Origin: Paenibacillus vietnamensis
GTDB taxonomy: Bacteria > Bacillota > Bacilli > Paenibacillales > Paenibacillaceae
Assembly (NCBI RefSeq): GCF_020169515.1
Contig: NZ_JAHMHW010000001.1
Span: 496,001 to 560,000 of the forward strand
Length of the DNA: 64,000 nt
Direction of reading: 5' to 3'
Positions 25,081 through 34,265 of this stretch are shown here, piece after piece. A program made the translations under genes and the position numbers. Numbering within the stretch: position 1 is the first letter of the stretch; every line of letters begins with the position of its first letter. The notes below the pieces were generated by a model. That model searched no databases, was not told the DNA's origin, and worked only from the letters and a program-made list of their open reading frames with translations.

Positions 25081-26568
25081 ATGCGTTTAAAGGAAGTTGC
25101 GGAGCTGCTTATCACATCACGCCTGGTCGGCGATGGGGAAATCGAGCTGACCGGCATCGGAAACGATTCAAGAAAGATCGTCCCCGGATCGCTGTTCATT
25201 TGCCTGAAGGGGCGTACGGTGGACAGCCACGACTTTGCGCCGCAGGCCGTTGCGGGCGGAGCCGCTGCGTTGATTGTGGAGCGCGAGCTCGCGCTCGGAG
25301 TCCCGCAGCTCGTCGTCAGGGATTCGAGGCTGGCGATGGCGGTCATCGCCAATCACTATTACCGGTACCCGAGTCAAACCTTAAGACTGATCGGTGTGAC
25401 AGGCACAAACGGCAAAACGACGACCACGTACCTGATTGAGCAAATTTTAAATGCTTGCGGCCTTTCCTCCGGAGTCATCGGCACGATCGAGCTCCGGTAC
25501 TCGGGCCGCTCGTTTCCGATGTCGGGCACGACGCCGCAGACGCTGCAGCTGCAGCAGTATTTGAGCAGGATGCTCGAAGCGGGGACGCAGTACTGCGCGA
25601 TGGAGGTGTCGTCCCATGCCCTCGAGCAGGGCAGGGTGAAGGGCTGCCGTTTCCGGACGGCGGTGTTCACGAACCTGACGCAGGATCATCTCGATTACCA
25701 TGAAACGATGAACCGTTATGCGGCGGCGAAAGGCTTGTTTTTCTCAAGACTCGGCAATGTGTATGCCGCCAAGGAGCAAGACCGCTCCTATGCGGTGCTG
25801 AATGCGGACGATCCGTTGTCGGCCGCCTACTCTGAACTGACGGCTTCCGAGGTTGTCACTTACGGGATCGATAGCGATGCGGACGTGCGCGCAACGAACA
25901 TTCGCATAACCGCGCAGGGGACGTCCTTTCACGTAAGCACGTTTCGCGGGGAAGCGGACGTGACGCTGCAGATGGCAGGCAAATTTAACGTATATAACGC
26001 TTTGGCGGCAATAACGGCCGTACTGCTGGAGGGAGTCGAGCTGAACGCGATAACGGCGGGCTTAAGCGCGATTCCCGGCGTACCCGGAAGGGTGGAGGCG
26101 GTGAACGCCGGACAGTCCTTCGCTGTCATCGTCGATTACGCACATACCCCCGACGGGCTTGAGAACGTGCTGCGGGCCGTACAGCAGTTTGCCGGGAAAC
26201 GGATTATTTCCGTATTCGGCTGCGGCGGCGACCGGGACCGGACGAAGCGCCCGCTGATGGGACAGATTGCGGCGAAATATTCCGACTACAGCATCGTCAC
26301 GTCGGATAATCCGCGAACGGAGCCTCCCGCCCGCATTTTGAAGGATATTGAAGCAGGACTTATCCATCAACGAATTGACTCTTCAAAGTACGAATTAATA
26401 GAAGACAGAAGGGCCGCGATTCAAAAAGCGGTTGAAATGGCAAGCCCGGGCGATGTAGTATTGATTGCGGGGAAAGGTCATGAAACCTACCAGGAGATTA
26501 ACGGAGTCAAGCATCCGTTTGACGATCGGATAGCGGCAAAAGAAGCGATAAGGGGAATCATAAATTGA
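25081..26568 (+). CDS. murE: UDP-N-acetylmuramoyl-L-alanyl-D-glutamate--2,6-diaminopimelate ligase
   Basis: Adds the third peptide residue to the muropeptide precursor in the cytoplasm. A 495-residue protein with the Mur ligase ATP loop GVTGTNGKTTTT (about 105-116), the carbamylated-lysine region and HTPDGLENVL. The DNPRTEPP motif (near 410) marks meso-diaminopimelate rather than lysine specificity, so the wall should be the DAP-direct type, in keeping with dapL at 51903. ATG at 25081 follows AAGGGGAGGGG; an in-frame TTG at 25072 is less well placed. It overlaps murF by 4 nt. Confidence 0.97.
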   Translation: MRLKEVAELLITSRLVGDGEIELTGIGNDSRKIVPGSLFICLKGRTVDSHDFAPQAVAGGAAALIVERELALGVPQLVVRDSRLAMAVIANHYYRYPSQTLRLIGVTGTNGKTTTTYLIEQILNACGLSSGVIGTIELRYSGRSFPMSGTTPQTLQLQQYLSRMLEAGTQYCAMEVSSHALEQGRVKGCRFRTAVFTNLTQDHLDYHETMNRYAAAKGLFFSRLGNVYAAKEQDRSYAVLNADDPLSAAYSELTASEVVTYGIDSDADVRATNIRITAQGTSFHVSTFRGEADVTLQMAGKFNVYNALAAITAVLLEGVELNAITAGLSAIPGVPGRVEAVNAGQSFAVIVDYAHTPDGLENVLRAVQQFAGKRIISVFGCGGDRDRTKRPLMGQIAAKYSDYSIVTSDNPRTEPPARILKDIEAGLIHQRIDSSKYELIEDRRAAIQKAVEMASPGDVVLIAGKGHETYQEINGVKHPFDDRIAAKEAIRGIIN

Positions 26569-27980
26569 TTAAACGTACGATCAAGCAAATAGCCGAAATG
26601 AGCGGCGCAAAATGGAATGGAAGCGAGGGCGGTGCTCTGGTGTCGGGCGTATCGACCGACTCCCGAAGCGTCCGGGAGGGACAGCTGTTCGTGCCGCTCG
26701 TCGGCGATCAGTTCGACGGACACGACTACGTAGAACAGGCAGCGCGCAGCGGAGCCGCTGCGGCGCTCTGGCAGAAGGGGCGCGAGGTGCCGGAGGCGCT
26801 CGCGGACTTTCCGCTGCTTATTGTCCGGGATACGCTGACCGCGCTGCAGAAGCTGGCCTCGTCCTACCGCAGCGAGCTGCTGGTGAGGGTCGTAGGCATT
26901 ACGGGCAGCAACGGCAAAACAACGACAAAAGATATGACAGCCGCTATATTGGGTACTACTTATAAGGTGCACAAAACGGAAGGAAACCTGAACAACCATA
27001 TCGGTCTTCCTCTCACCGTGCTGCAGCTTGACGAAGAGACCGAGGTTGCCGTATTGGAGATGGGGATGAGCGGCTTTGGCGAAATCGAGCTGCTGACCAA
27101 AATCGCCCAGCCCGACGCAGCCATCATTACGAACATCGGCGACGCCCATCTTTTACAGCTTGGCTCGCGGGCCGGCATCGCGAAGGCGAAGCTGGAAATT
27201 GCACAAGGGCTCAGCGAGGACGGTTTGCTGCTTTATAACGGCGATGAGCCGCTTCTGGAGACCGAGCTGGCTCGAGCGTCACTGCCGGAAGGCATTGTGC
27301 TCCGGACCTTCGGCCTCGGAGAGCGCAACGAATGGTCTGCGGCTGACATTGTGATCGAGCCGGAAGGCGCATCGTTCACGGCCGTATCGGGCGGCGTTCC
27401 GAGCGAAGCCGGCACGGTCCGCATCCCCGTTCCTGGCAGACATAATGTCAGCAATGCGCTGGCAGCCATTGCGGTCGGCCGATTTTTCGGCGTTCCGGCT
27501 GCGAAGATTGCCGATGGCTTCGCCGGCATGAAGCTGACGGGAATGCGGATTCAGCCGGCCCGCGCCTTCAATGGGGCTATGCTGCTGAATGACGCATATA
27601 ACGCCAATCCGACGGCCGTCAGAGCGGCCATCGACCTGGTCGAGCAGCTGCAGGGCTACCGCCGCAAATGGATCGTGCTCGGCGACATGCTGGAGCTGGG
27701 ACCTGAAGAGAAGGAGCTCCACTACGAGGTCGGGGCTTATATTACGCCTGACAAAGCGGATGCGGTGCTTGTCTACGGACCGTTGTCCGTTCACACCGCC
27801 GAAGGAGTGAAGTCGCGTTTTCCGGCCGGTGAAGCGGAAGAGGCCGTCCGTCACTTCGGCGAGAAAGGCGAGCTTGCGGATTGGCTGCGGGGCCGGCTTT
27901 CGCCGGACGACATCGTGCTTGTGAAAGGCTCCAGGGGCATGCGGATGGAACAAATCGTGCAGGCGCTAGAGGTGGGGTGA
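26565..27980 (+). CDS. murF: UDP-N-acetylmuramoyl-tripeptide--D-alanyl-D-alanine ligase
   Basis: Adds D-Ala-D-Ala to complete the UDP-MurNAc pentapeptide. A 471-residue protein with the MurF N-terminal domain ([18 protein letters not shown]), ATP loop [12 protein letters not shown] (near 113), [19 protein letters not shown] and the C-terminal GDMLELG segment. It starts at TTG 26565, overlapping the murE stop (TTGA), with AAGGGGA upstream, so translation is coupled to murE. No internal damage is seen. Confidence 0.97.
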   Translation: MIKRTIKQIAEMSGAKWNGSEGGALVSGVSTDSRSVREGQLFVPLVGDQFDGHDYVEQAARSGAAAALWQKGREVPEALADFPLLIVRDTLTALQKLASSYRSELLVRVVGITGSNGKTTTKDMTAAILGTTYKVHKTEGNLNNHIGLPLTVLQLDEETEVAVLEMGMSGFGEIELLTKIAQPDAAIITNIGDAHLLQLGSRAGIAKAKLEIAQGLSEDGLLLYNGDEPLLETELARASLPEGIVLRTFGLGERNEWSAADIVIEPEGASFTAVSGGVPSEAGTVRIPVPGRHNVSNALAAIAVGRFFGVPAAKIADGFAGMKLTGMRIQPARAFNGAMLLNDAYNANPTAVRAAIDLVEQLQGYRRKWIVLGDMLELGPEEKELHYEVGAYITPDKADAVLVYGPLSVHTAEGVKSRFPAGEAEEAVRHFGEKGELADWLRGRLSPDDIVLVKGSRGMRMEQIVQALEVG

Positions 27981-27984
27981 GGAC

Positions 27985-28941
27985 ATGGACATGATGGTCA
28001 TTTTACTTTCGATCGGCGCTTCCTTTCTGCTAGCGGTACTGCTCGGACCATTGTTCATTCCTATGCTCCGGCGTTTGAAATTCGGCCAGCAAATCCGCGA
28101 GGAAGGCCCCCAAAGCCATTTGAAGAAAAGCGGCACGCCTACGATGGGCGGCATCATAATTATGATCGCGCTTATGATCGCTTTTATTAAATTTTCCGAC
28201 AAAACGGCGGATTTTTGGGTATTGCTGACGGCCTCGCTAGGCTTCGGGCTTGTCGGGTTTCTGGACGATTACATCAAGATCGTGTTCAAAAGATCGCTCG
28301 GCCTGACGGCACGCCAAAAGCTTCTCGGCCAGCTGCTGTTCTCCATCATCGTATGCGCAATGCTGTACAACATGAACCACAGCACCGAAATTACCGTTCC
28401 GGGAACGGGCTGGGGCTTCGATCTCGGCTGGTTCTATTATCCGCTGGTCGTCATTATTATGTTTGCTGCAAGCAACTCGGTTAACTTCACCGACGGGCTG
28501 GACGGCCTGCTGGCCGGTACAAGCGCAATTGCCTTCGGGGCGTTTACGGTCGTCGCGCTGCAAACCTCGGCTCACGAATCAGCCGTGTTTTCCGCAGCCA
28601 TGGTCGGAGCCGTTCTCGGCTTCCTTGTGTTCAATGCGCATCCTGCCAAGGTGTTTATGGGCGATATGGGCTCGCTCGGAATCGGCGGCGGCATTGCGGC
28701 CGTTGCTATCCTGACGAAGACGGAGCTGTTGCTCATCATTATCGGCGGCGTATTCGTATTGGAGATGCTTTCGGTCATTTTGCAGGTTGCTTCCTTTAAG
28801 CTGAGGGGCAAACGTATTTTCAAAATGAGCCCGATTCACCATCATTTCGAGCTTGTCGGGTGGTCGGAGTGGAAGGTCGTCACCGTATTTTGGCTGGTCG
28901 GCCTGGTGCTAGCGGCTATCGGATTGCTGTTTGTGATTTAG
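27985..28941 (+). CDS. mraY: Phospho-N-acetylmuramoyl-pentapeptide-transferase
   Basis: Transfers phospho-MurNAc-pentapeptide to undecaprenyl phosphate to form lipid I at the inner membrane face. A 318-residue polytopic protein with about ten helices. Its catalytic motifs are VGFLDDYIK (about 91-99), [10 protein letters not shown] (about 169-178), FMGDMGSL and MSPIHHHFE (about 278-286), which hold the Asp and His residues of the active site. It starts 4 nt after murF with GGTGGGGTGAGG upstream. Confidence 0.98.
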   Translation: MDMMVILLSIGASFLLAVLLGPLFIPMLRRLKFGQQIREEGPQSHLKKSGTPTMGGIIIMIALMIAFIKFSDKTADFWVLLTASLGFGLVGFLDDYIKIVFKRSLGLTARQKLLGQLLFSIIVCAMLYNMNHSTEITVPGTGWGFDLGWFYYPLVVIIMFAASNSVNFTDGLDGLLAGTSAIAFGAFTVVALQTSAHESAVFSAAMVGAVLGFLVFNAHPAKVFMGDMGSLGIGGGIAAVAILTKTELLLIIIGGVFVLEMLSVILQVASFKLRGKRIFKMSPIHHHFELVGWSEWKVVTVFWLVGLVLAAIGLLFVI

Positions 28942-28998
28942 ATGATTATGGCGGGAAGTATGGATATCGATCCGCTGCCAATAAATTTACAATTGCAG

Positions 28999-29024
28999 GC
29001 GGCTTCCGCCCTGGGCGGGGCCGC
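28999..29024 (+). other. GC-rich hairpin between mraY and murD
   Basis: GCGGC (28999-29003) pairs with GCCGC (29020-29024), with an inner stem CCGCC/GGCGG. It has no T tail, so it is probably an mRNA hairpin rather than a terminator. Confidence 0.5.
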
Positions 29025-29054
29025 TTCATGTATCTATAGAAGGGACTGTCACAT

Positions 29055-30494
29055 ATGAACCATCCGTCAACGTACAGCGGACGCCAGGTCGTCGTGCTGG
29101 GTCTTGCCCGAAGCGGCGTAAGCGTGGCGAAAGTTTTCCATCAATTAGGAGCCTTGGTCGTCGTAAACGACAAGAAGGAGCGAGAACTATGCCCCGAAGC
29201 GGATGAGCTGACTGCTTTGGGCATTTCTGTGATATGCGGTTATCATCCGGAAGACCTGATTACGGAGCAAACGGCCCTGTTAATTAAAAACCCGGGTATC
29301 CCTTATTCAGCCCCGCCAGTTGAACAAGCGTTGAAGCTCGGCGTAGAGGTAATTACGGAGGTGGAGGCCGCTTACTGGCTGTCGCCCGCACCGATTATAG
29401 GCATTACCGGATCCAACGGAAAAACGACGACGACAACGCTGATCGGCAAGCTGCTCGAGTCGGCCGGCATGAATCCGATCGTCGCGGGCAATATCGGACG
29501 GCCTTTATGCGAGGCGGCATTGGAGGCGTCGGAGGATCAATGGATCGTTGCGGAGCTTAGCAGCTTTCAGCTGAAGGGGACGGATGCATTCCGGCCGCGC
29601 GTCGCCTTGCTGCTGAATATTGCTGAGACGCATCTGGATTATCACGGCGATATGGACGATTACGTCAATTCCAAAGCCAAAATATTCGACAACCAGACCG
29701 AGGAGGACGCGGCCGTCATCAACTGGGATGATCCCGAATGCCGGGCGATTTCCTCGTTTCTGACGGCGCAGCAGCTGCCGTTCTCGCTCTACGAGCGTCT
29801 CGAGACAGGCGTTTACATAGAGCCTCCTTATGAGCGCGCCACTGTGGCAGAAGCAGCGGACGGGAGCGCGGTAACGCGCAATATCGTTTACAGCTTCGGC
29901 GACGGCACGGTGCATACCGTCCTTAAAGTCGATGAGCTCGGTATCCCGGGCCGCCATAACGCCGCAAACGCGCTTGCGGCCATCGCAGGCTGTCTCGCTG
30001 CCGGAGCCAAGCCGGAACAGCTGGCCGAGCCGCTGAGAAGCTTCAGAGGCGTTGAGCACCGGCTCGAATATGTACGGGAACGAAACGGCGTTACATTCTA
30101 TAACGATTCGAAAGCGACGAACCCGGTTGCGACGACGATGTCTGTGCAATCATTGTCCGCTCCCGTCGTACTGGTCGCCGGCGGCCTTGACCGGGGCTCC
30201 GATTACATGGAGCTGGTCCCTCTGTTCCGCGACCGGCTCAAGGGACTCGTCGCCATCGGGGAAACGCGTGAAAAGCTGGCTAAGGTAGCCGAGCTCGCAG
30301 GTTTAGAGGCCGTGCAAACCGTCGAACCTAGTGAAGACGCCGAATCGGTCCTGCGCGAAGCGGTGAAGCAGGCGGCCGCGATGGCCGAGCCGGGAGATAT
30401 CGTTCTGTTGTCTCCTGCATGCGCAAGCTGGGACATGTTTGCATCCTATGAGCAAAGGGGACGCATTTTTAAGGATTCGGCGCATACCTTGTAA
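29055..30494 (+). CDS. murD: UDP-N-acetylmuramoyl-L-alanine--D-glutamate ligase
   Basis: Adds D-glutamate to UDP-MurNAc-L-Ala. A 479-residue protein, slightly longer than the usual 450, with an N-terminal Rossmann-like domain (VVVLGLARSGVSVAK), ATP loop [12 protein letters not shown] (near 116), the LSSFQL motif, HLDYHG and the C-terminal NDSKATNP segment with ALAGGLDRG-like sequence (VAGGLDRG). It follows mraY after a 113-nt gap holding a GC-rich hairpin. Confidence 0.97.
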   Translation: MNHPSTYSGRQVVVLGLARSGVSVAKVFHQLGALVVVNDKKERELCPEADELTALGISVICGYHPEDLITEQTALLIKNPGIPYSAPPVEQALKLGVEVITEVEAAYWLSPAPIIGITGSNGKTTTTTLIGKLLESAGMNPIVAGNIGRPLCEAALEASEDQWIVAELSSFQLKGTDAFRPRVALLLNIAETHLDYHGDMDDYVNSKAKIFDNQTEEDAAVINWDDPECRAISSFLTAQQLPFSLYERLETGVYIEPPYERATVAEAADGSAVTRNIVYSFGDGTVHTVLKVDELGIPGRHNAANALAAIAGCLAAGAKPEQLAEPLRSFRGVEHRLEYVRERNGVTFYNDSKATNPVATTMSVQSLSAPVVLVAGGLDRGSDYMELVPLFRDRLKGLVAIGETREKLAKVAELAGLEAVQTVEPSEDAESVLREAVKQAAAMAEPGDIVLLSPACASWDMFASYEQRGRIFKDSAHTL

Positions 30495-30540
30495 GTAGGG
30501 GGCATGTCCCTACTTTCCCATGCTAAGAGGTGTGTTCGCT

Positions 30541-31638
30541 ATGGCCAAAGCGCGTTCTGCCCCGGATCTTTGGATGATTGCCGCAATAGGGCTCATACTC
30601 GCAATCGGATTGATCATGGTATACAGCGCGAGCGCCGTTCTCGCTTATCACGAGCACGGCGATCGTTTCTATTTTGTGAAAAGACAGGCTTTGTTTGCCG
30701 GCCTTGGGATCGGCGCGTTAATATTTACGATGAATATGCACTATTCCCACTGGAAAAGATGGGCTCCGGCCGCCTTGCTGATCTGCTTCGGCCTGCTGGT
30801 TATCGTTCTTATTCCAGGCATTGGCGTCGTTCGCGGCGGTGCGCGAAGCTGGCTCGGTATCAGTTCGTTCGGCATTCAGCCGTCCGAGTTCATGAAGCTT
30901 GCCATGATTCTATTCCTGTCGAAATGGCTGTCCGAGAAACAGCAGTCGATCACTCTTTTCACGAAAGGGCTTATGCCGCCGCTTGGACTGGTCGGACTAG
31001 CCTTCGGACTGATCATGCTGCAGCCGGACCTTGGCACGGGAGCCGTTATGCTCGGTGCTTCTCTATTGCTGATCTTTACGGCAGGTGCGAGAATGGCCCA
31101 TCTGGGCGGCTTGGCGCTCGTCGGAGTCGCGGGCTTTATCGGTTTGATCATTGCGGCGCCTTACCGCCTTAAACGGATTACTTCCTTTCTCGATCCTTGG
31201 GCCGACCCGCTTGGGGGCGGCTATCAGATCATACAATCCCTGCTCGCCATCGGACCGGGCGGTTTAGTCGGTTTGGGGCTTGGAATGAGCCGCCAGAAAT
31301 ACAGCTACTTGCCGGAGCCGCAGACCGATTTTATCTTTTCCATTATCGCCGAGGAGCTGGGCTTTATCGGCGGCATCACTTTAATCCTGCTCTTCCTTGT
31401 CGTTGTATGGCGGGGAATCCGGGCGGCGATTGCGGCACCCGATACGTTTGGCAGCTTGCTTGCCGTCGGCATTACGGGAATCGTCGGCGTTCAGGTGCTC
31501 ATCAACATTGGCGTCGTTATCGGCATGATGCCGGTCACCGGCATTACGCTGCCGCTCGTCAGCTACGGCGGCTCCTCATTAACCCTTCTATTGACGGCCT
31601 TAGGAATCTTGCTTAATATTTCGCGCTATTCAAGATAA
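30541..31638 (+). CDS. spoVE: SEDS-family peptidoglycan glycosyltransferase (SpoVE/FtsW type)
   Basis: A 365-residue polytopic SEDS protein, which polymerises lipid II with a partner class B PBP. It shows about ten membrane helices, the family loop GGARSWLGISSFGIQPSE, LQPDLGTGAV, and GLGMSRQKYSYLPEPQTDFIFSI with PEPQTDFIF near residue 260, and it ends in SYGGSSLT. The ATG at 30541 is chosen over 30520 because AGAGGTG lies between them. In Bacillus the gene at this spot, after murD, is spoVE, the partner of SpoVD; a vegetative FtsW copy is usually elsewhere. If no other FtsW exists in the genome this gene could serve both roles. Confidence 0.9.
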   Translation: MAKARSAPDLWMIAAIGLILAIGLIMVYSASAVLAYHEHGDRFYFVKRQALFAGLGIGALIFTMNMHYSHWKRWAPAALLICFGLLVIVLIPGIGVVRGGARSWLGISSFGIQPSEFMKLAMILFLSKWLSEKQQSITLFTKGLMPPLGLVGLAFGLIMLQPDLGTGAVMLGASLLLIFTAGARMAHLGGLALVGVAGFIGLIIAAPYRLKRITSFLDPWADPLGGGYQIIQSLLAIGPGGLVGLGLGMSRQKYSYLPEPQTDFIFSIIAEELGFIGGITLILLFLVVVWRGIRAAIAAPDTFGSLLAVGITGIVGVQVLINIGVVIGMMPVTGITLPLVSYGGSSLTLLLTALGILLNISRYSR

Positions 31639-31639
31639 G

Positions 31640-31960
31640 GCGGCTTGGCGGTCGTGTGTATCTGCACTTGCCTTACCTGACATAAGGCGGCAACGGGAAA
31701 GAGCGGCAAGCGTTTTGCGGCTACTCCCATTGCCGTTTCGCTTGTCCGGCAGTGCGATGCGGTCCATGCCGGCACCGTCTAGGCTGCTGTCACACAAGAG
31801 CCCGCAAGGGCATAAGATACATCATATTCGTGACCGTCGCCCGAAAGGGCCGGTTATGGCAACACGAAGACGGCGGCTGCGTGCCGGTCCGGCTTCGGAA
31901 AAGGCAAATCTGTCGATGAGCCCATCAACAGGTAAGCGGATGCTTACGGTGCAAACCTTA
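31640..31960 (+). ncRNA. Candidate structured leader RNA upstream of murB
   Basis: The 336 nt between spoVE and murB, where murG lies in B. subtilis, hold no convincing ORF but many stable stem-loops: GCCTTA/TAAGGC (31670-31688); GGCAA-GGGA paired with TCCC-TTGCC enclosing GCAA/TTGC (about 31687-31735); GTGC-CGG/CCGGCAC (about 31752-31775); GCCC-GCAA-GGGC (31800-31811); ACCG-GCCC-GAAA-GGGC-CGGT (31833-31854); and GTAAGC-GGAT-GCTTAC (31932-31947). Two are capped by GNRA tetraloops, a hallmark of folded RNA. The last hairpin lies 13 nt before the murB ribosome binding site. I do not recognise a known riboswitch class. It may be a leader for murB-murA-divIB or a stable RNA; no clear promoter or terminator was found. 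Confidence 0.35.
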
Positions 31961-31974
31961 AGGAGGTACTACTA

Positions 31975-32880
31975 TTGGAAGCATTTAAAGCGGAATTGGA
32001 ACAAGCTGGTGTAGGCGACGTTTTGTACAATGAACCGCTCTCGAACTACACGACCTGGAAAATCGGCGGTCCCGCCGATATTCTAATCCTCCCGGGAGGC
32101 AAGGACGAATTGATCGCTGCGGTACGTCTGCTGCAAAAGCATCAGGTGCCGTGGATGAATTTGGGCAGAGGCTCAAACATGTTGGTGAGCGACAAAGGGG
32201 TTCGCGGAGTTGTCATTAAACCGCACAGAGGGCTCGATTACGTGCGTTTTGAAGGAACGACCGCCATTGCAGGCGCTTCGTATTCGTTCATTAAGTTTTC
32301 GGTCATGGCAGGGAAGGAAGGGCTGACCGGGCTGGAGTTCGCGGGGGGAATTCCGGGCACGGTAGGCGGAGCCGTCTACATGAACGCAGGCGCGCACGGA
32401 TCAGATGTGTCACGTATTTTCAAGTCGGCTGACATTGTACTGGAAACGGGAGAATTGGTTCGCTACGAGAAGGACGACATGCGCTTTTCCTATCGTCATT
32501 CCATCCTTCAAGAACAGAAGGGGGTTGTCGTAGAGGCGACCTTCGAGCTTGCGGAAGGCGACCGGAAGGAAATTGCGGCAGCCATGGCAACCCATAAGGA
32601 CAGGAGGCGCAAAACGCAGCCGCTTCAATCGCCTAGCGCAGGCAGCGTATTCCGCAATCCGCCGAACGATCACGCCGCACGCCTCATCCAAGAGGCGGGA
32701 CTAAAGGGCGTACGTCGTGGAGGAGCGCAGGTTTCCGAACAGCATGCCAATTTTATAGTGAATACCGGGCAAGCGAAAGCCGAAGACGTACTCGCCCTCA
32801 TCGCACATATTCGAAGCACCGTACAAGAACGCTTCGGCATTCTGCTGGTGCCGGAAGTATTGGTGGTGGGCGAGCGGTAA
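31975..32880 (+). CDS. murB: UDP-N-acetylenolpyruvoylglucosamine reductase
   Basis: Reduces UDP-GlcNAc-enolpyruvate to UDP-MurNAc with NADPH and FAD. A 301-residue enzyme of the shorter (type II) class. Visible are the FAD-binding segments LGRGSNMLVSDKG (about 62-74) and EFAGGIPGTVGGAVYMNAGAHG (about 121-142), YRHSIL, and the SAGSVFRNP motif (about 222-230) carrying the catalytic Ser. The TTG start at 31975 is backed by a near-perfect AAGGAGGT at 31960-31967. It follows the structured gap and precedes murA by 15 nt. Confidence 0.96.
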   Translation: MEAFKAELEQAGVGDVLYNEPLSNYTTWKIGGPADILILPGGKDELIAAVRLLQKHQVPWMNLGRGSNMLVSDKGVRGVVIKPHRGLDYVRFEGTTAIAGASYSFIKFSVMAGKEGLTGLEFAGGIPGTVGGAVYMNAGAHGSDVSRIFKSADIVLETGELVRYEKDDMRFSYRHSILQEQKGVVVEATFELAEGDRKEIAAAMATHKDRRRKTQPLQSPSAGSVFRNPPNDHAARLIQEAGLKGVRRGGAQVSEQHANFIVNTGQAKAEDVLALIAHIRSTVQERFGILLVPEVLVVGER

Positions 32881-32895
32881 TTCGGAGGTGATACA

Positions 32896-34167
32896 TTGGA
32901 CAAATTGGTGATTGAAGGCGGGAAACCTCTCTCAGGAACCATAGTTATCCAAGGAGCGAAAAATGCCGCTTTGCCGATATTGGCAGCCAGCTTGCTGGCT
33001 GAAGGCACAATAACGATCGATCATGTGCCGAATTTGCTTGATATCGATGTCATGCTGAACATTTTGCGCGAATTAGGATGCCGCGCCGAGCATAAGGAAG
33101 GAACGGTTGTGCTGGATACCGAAACCGCACATACGTCCCACGTGCCGGAACCGTTAATGAGACAGATGCGTTCTTCCATATTTCTGATGGGACCGCTGCT
33201 TGCAAGGTTTGGAGAAGCACAGGTATACCAGCCGGGCGGCTGCGCGATCGGCGAACGCAAGATCGACCTTCATCTGGAAGGCTTGCAGGCGCTTGGCGCG
33301 GAGATCGAGGAGCTGGGCAACCGTATCATATGCCGCGCGGATAAGCTGAAAGGCGCGGATATTCATTTAAGTTTTCCAAGTGTAGGCGCTACTGAAAACA
33401 TTATGATGGCCGCCGCGCTTGCCGAAGGCCGGACGACGATCAGCAATGCGGCCCGCGAGCCGGAAATTCAAGATTTGCAAGGCTTCCTCAACGCGATGGG
33501 CGCTAAGATTATGGGCGCAGGAACGGATACGATCACGATCGACGGGGTACAGTCGCTGACGCCATGCCGTTATCAGGTCATTCCGGACAGAATTGTCGCC
33601 GGAACGATCATGGTAGCCGCCGCCGCGACCCGCGGCCAGGTGACGCTCCAAAACACGAGACCTGCCCACTTATCCTCCTTGATTCACGTTATGCGCCGTG
33701 CAGGTGTTCAAATCGCGATTGACGGTGATATAATTAAAGTTGGCAGCGCAGCTAGAGCGAAGGCGGTAGAGAGAATCGTAACGTCTCCTTATCCGGCTTT
33801 TCCTACCGATTTGCAATCTCAGGTCATGGTGATGCTAACGCTTGCTGACGGCGTAAGCATTATGAAAGAAACGATTTTCGAAGGCAGGCTCAAGCATGTG
33901 GATGAGCTGACCCGCATGGGTGCGGACATTCGCGTGGATATGAACGCCGCCATCATCCGGGGCGTGCCGCGTCTGTACGGCGCTACGGTGGAGGCCACCG
34001 ATTTGCGCGCGGGCGCAGCGCTGGTCATAGCCGGCTTGGCCGCTCAGGGAAAAACCGTAGTGGAGCAGATTCATCATATCGACCGCGGTTACGACCGGAT
34101 TGAAACGATGCTTTCTCGGCTTGGAGCGCGCATCTCGCGTTACTTGCCTGTGCCTAACAATCAGTAA
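32896..34167 (+). CDS. murA: UDP-N-acetylglucosamine 1-carboxyvinyltransferase
   Basis: First committed step of peptidoglycan synthesis: transfers enolpyruvate from PEP to UDP-GlcNAc; the target of fosfomycin. A 423-residue protein with VIQGAKNAALPI (about 17-28, substrate Lys-Asn), the catalytic loop PGGCAIGERKIDLH with Cys near residue 116 (fosfomycin-sensitive form), and FPTDLQSQ with the catalytic Asp near 305. The start is TTG at 32896 after GGAGGTGATACA. Bacillota often carry two murA copies; this one is in the dcw cluster, unlike B. subtilis murAA, so the symbol is generic. Confidence 0.97.
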   Translation: MDKLVIEGGKPLSGTIVIQGAKNAALPILAASLLAEGTITIDHVPNLLDIDVMLNILRELGCRAEHKEGTVVLDTETAHTSHVPEPLMRQMRSSIFLMGPLLARFGEAQVYQPGGCAIGERKIDLHLEGLQALGAEIEELGNRIICRADKLKGADIHLSFPSVGATENIMMAAALAEGRTTISNAAREPEIQDLQGFLNAMGAKIMGAGTDTITIDGVQSLTPCRYQVIPDRIVAGTIMVAAAATRGQVTLQNTRPAHLSSLIHVMRRAGVQIAIDGDIIKVGSAARAKAVERIVTSPYPAFPTDLQSQVMVMLTLADGVSIMKETIFEGRLKHVDELTRMGADIRVDMNAAIIRGVPRLYGATVEATDLRAGAALVIAGLAAQGKTVVEQIHHIDRGYDRIETMLSRLGARISRYLPVPNNQ

Positions 34168-34195
34168 TTTAGCGCTATAGCTGCAAGATAGAAAC

Positions 34196-34247
34196 GGCCG
34201 GCTGCCCTTTCAAGCTTCGCGAGCAAGGAACGCCGGAAGTTTTTTTG
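34196..34247 (+). terminator. Possible terminator or attenuator after murA
   Basis: CCGGC and GCCGG arms close a hairpin with inner CCTT/AAGG and GCT/AGC pairs, followed by seven T (about 34241-34247). It lies between murA and divIB, so it may only reduce read-through. Confidence 0.55.
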
Positions 34248-34265
34248 TAAAGGAAGGGACAAGTT

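Noticed and set aside
31715..32014. 99-codon frame between spoVE and murB as a possible murG remnant
   Set aside because: The translation is Arg/Ser/Lys-rich with no glycosyltransferase motif, and it overlaps the strongly supported murB start.
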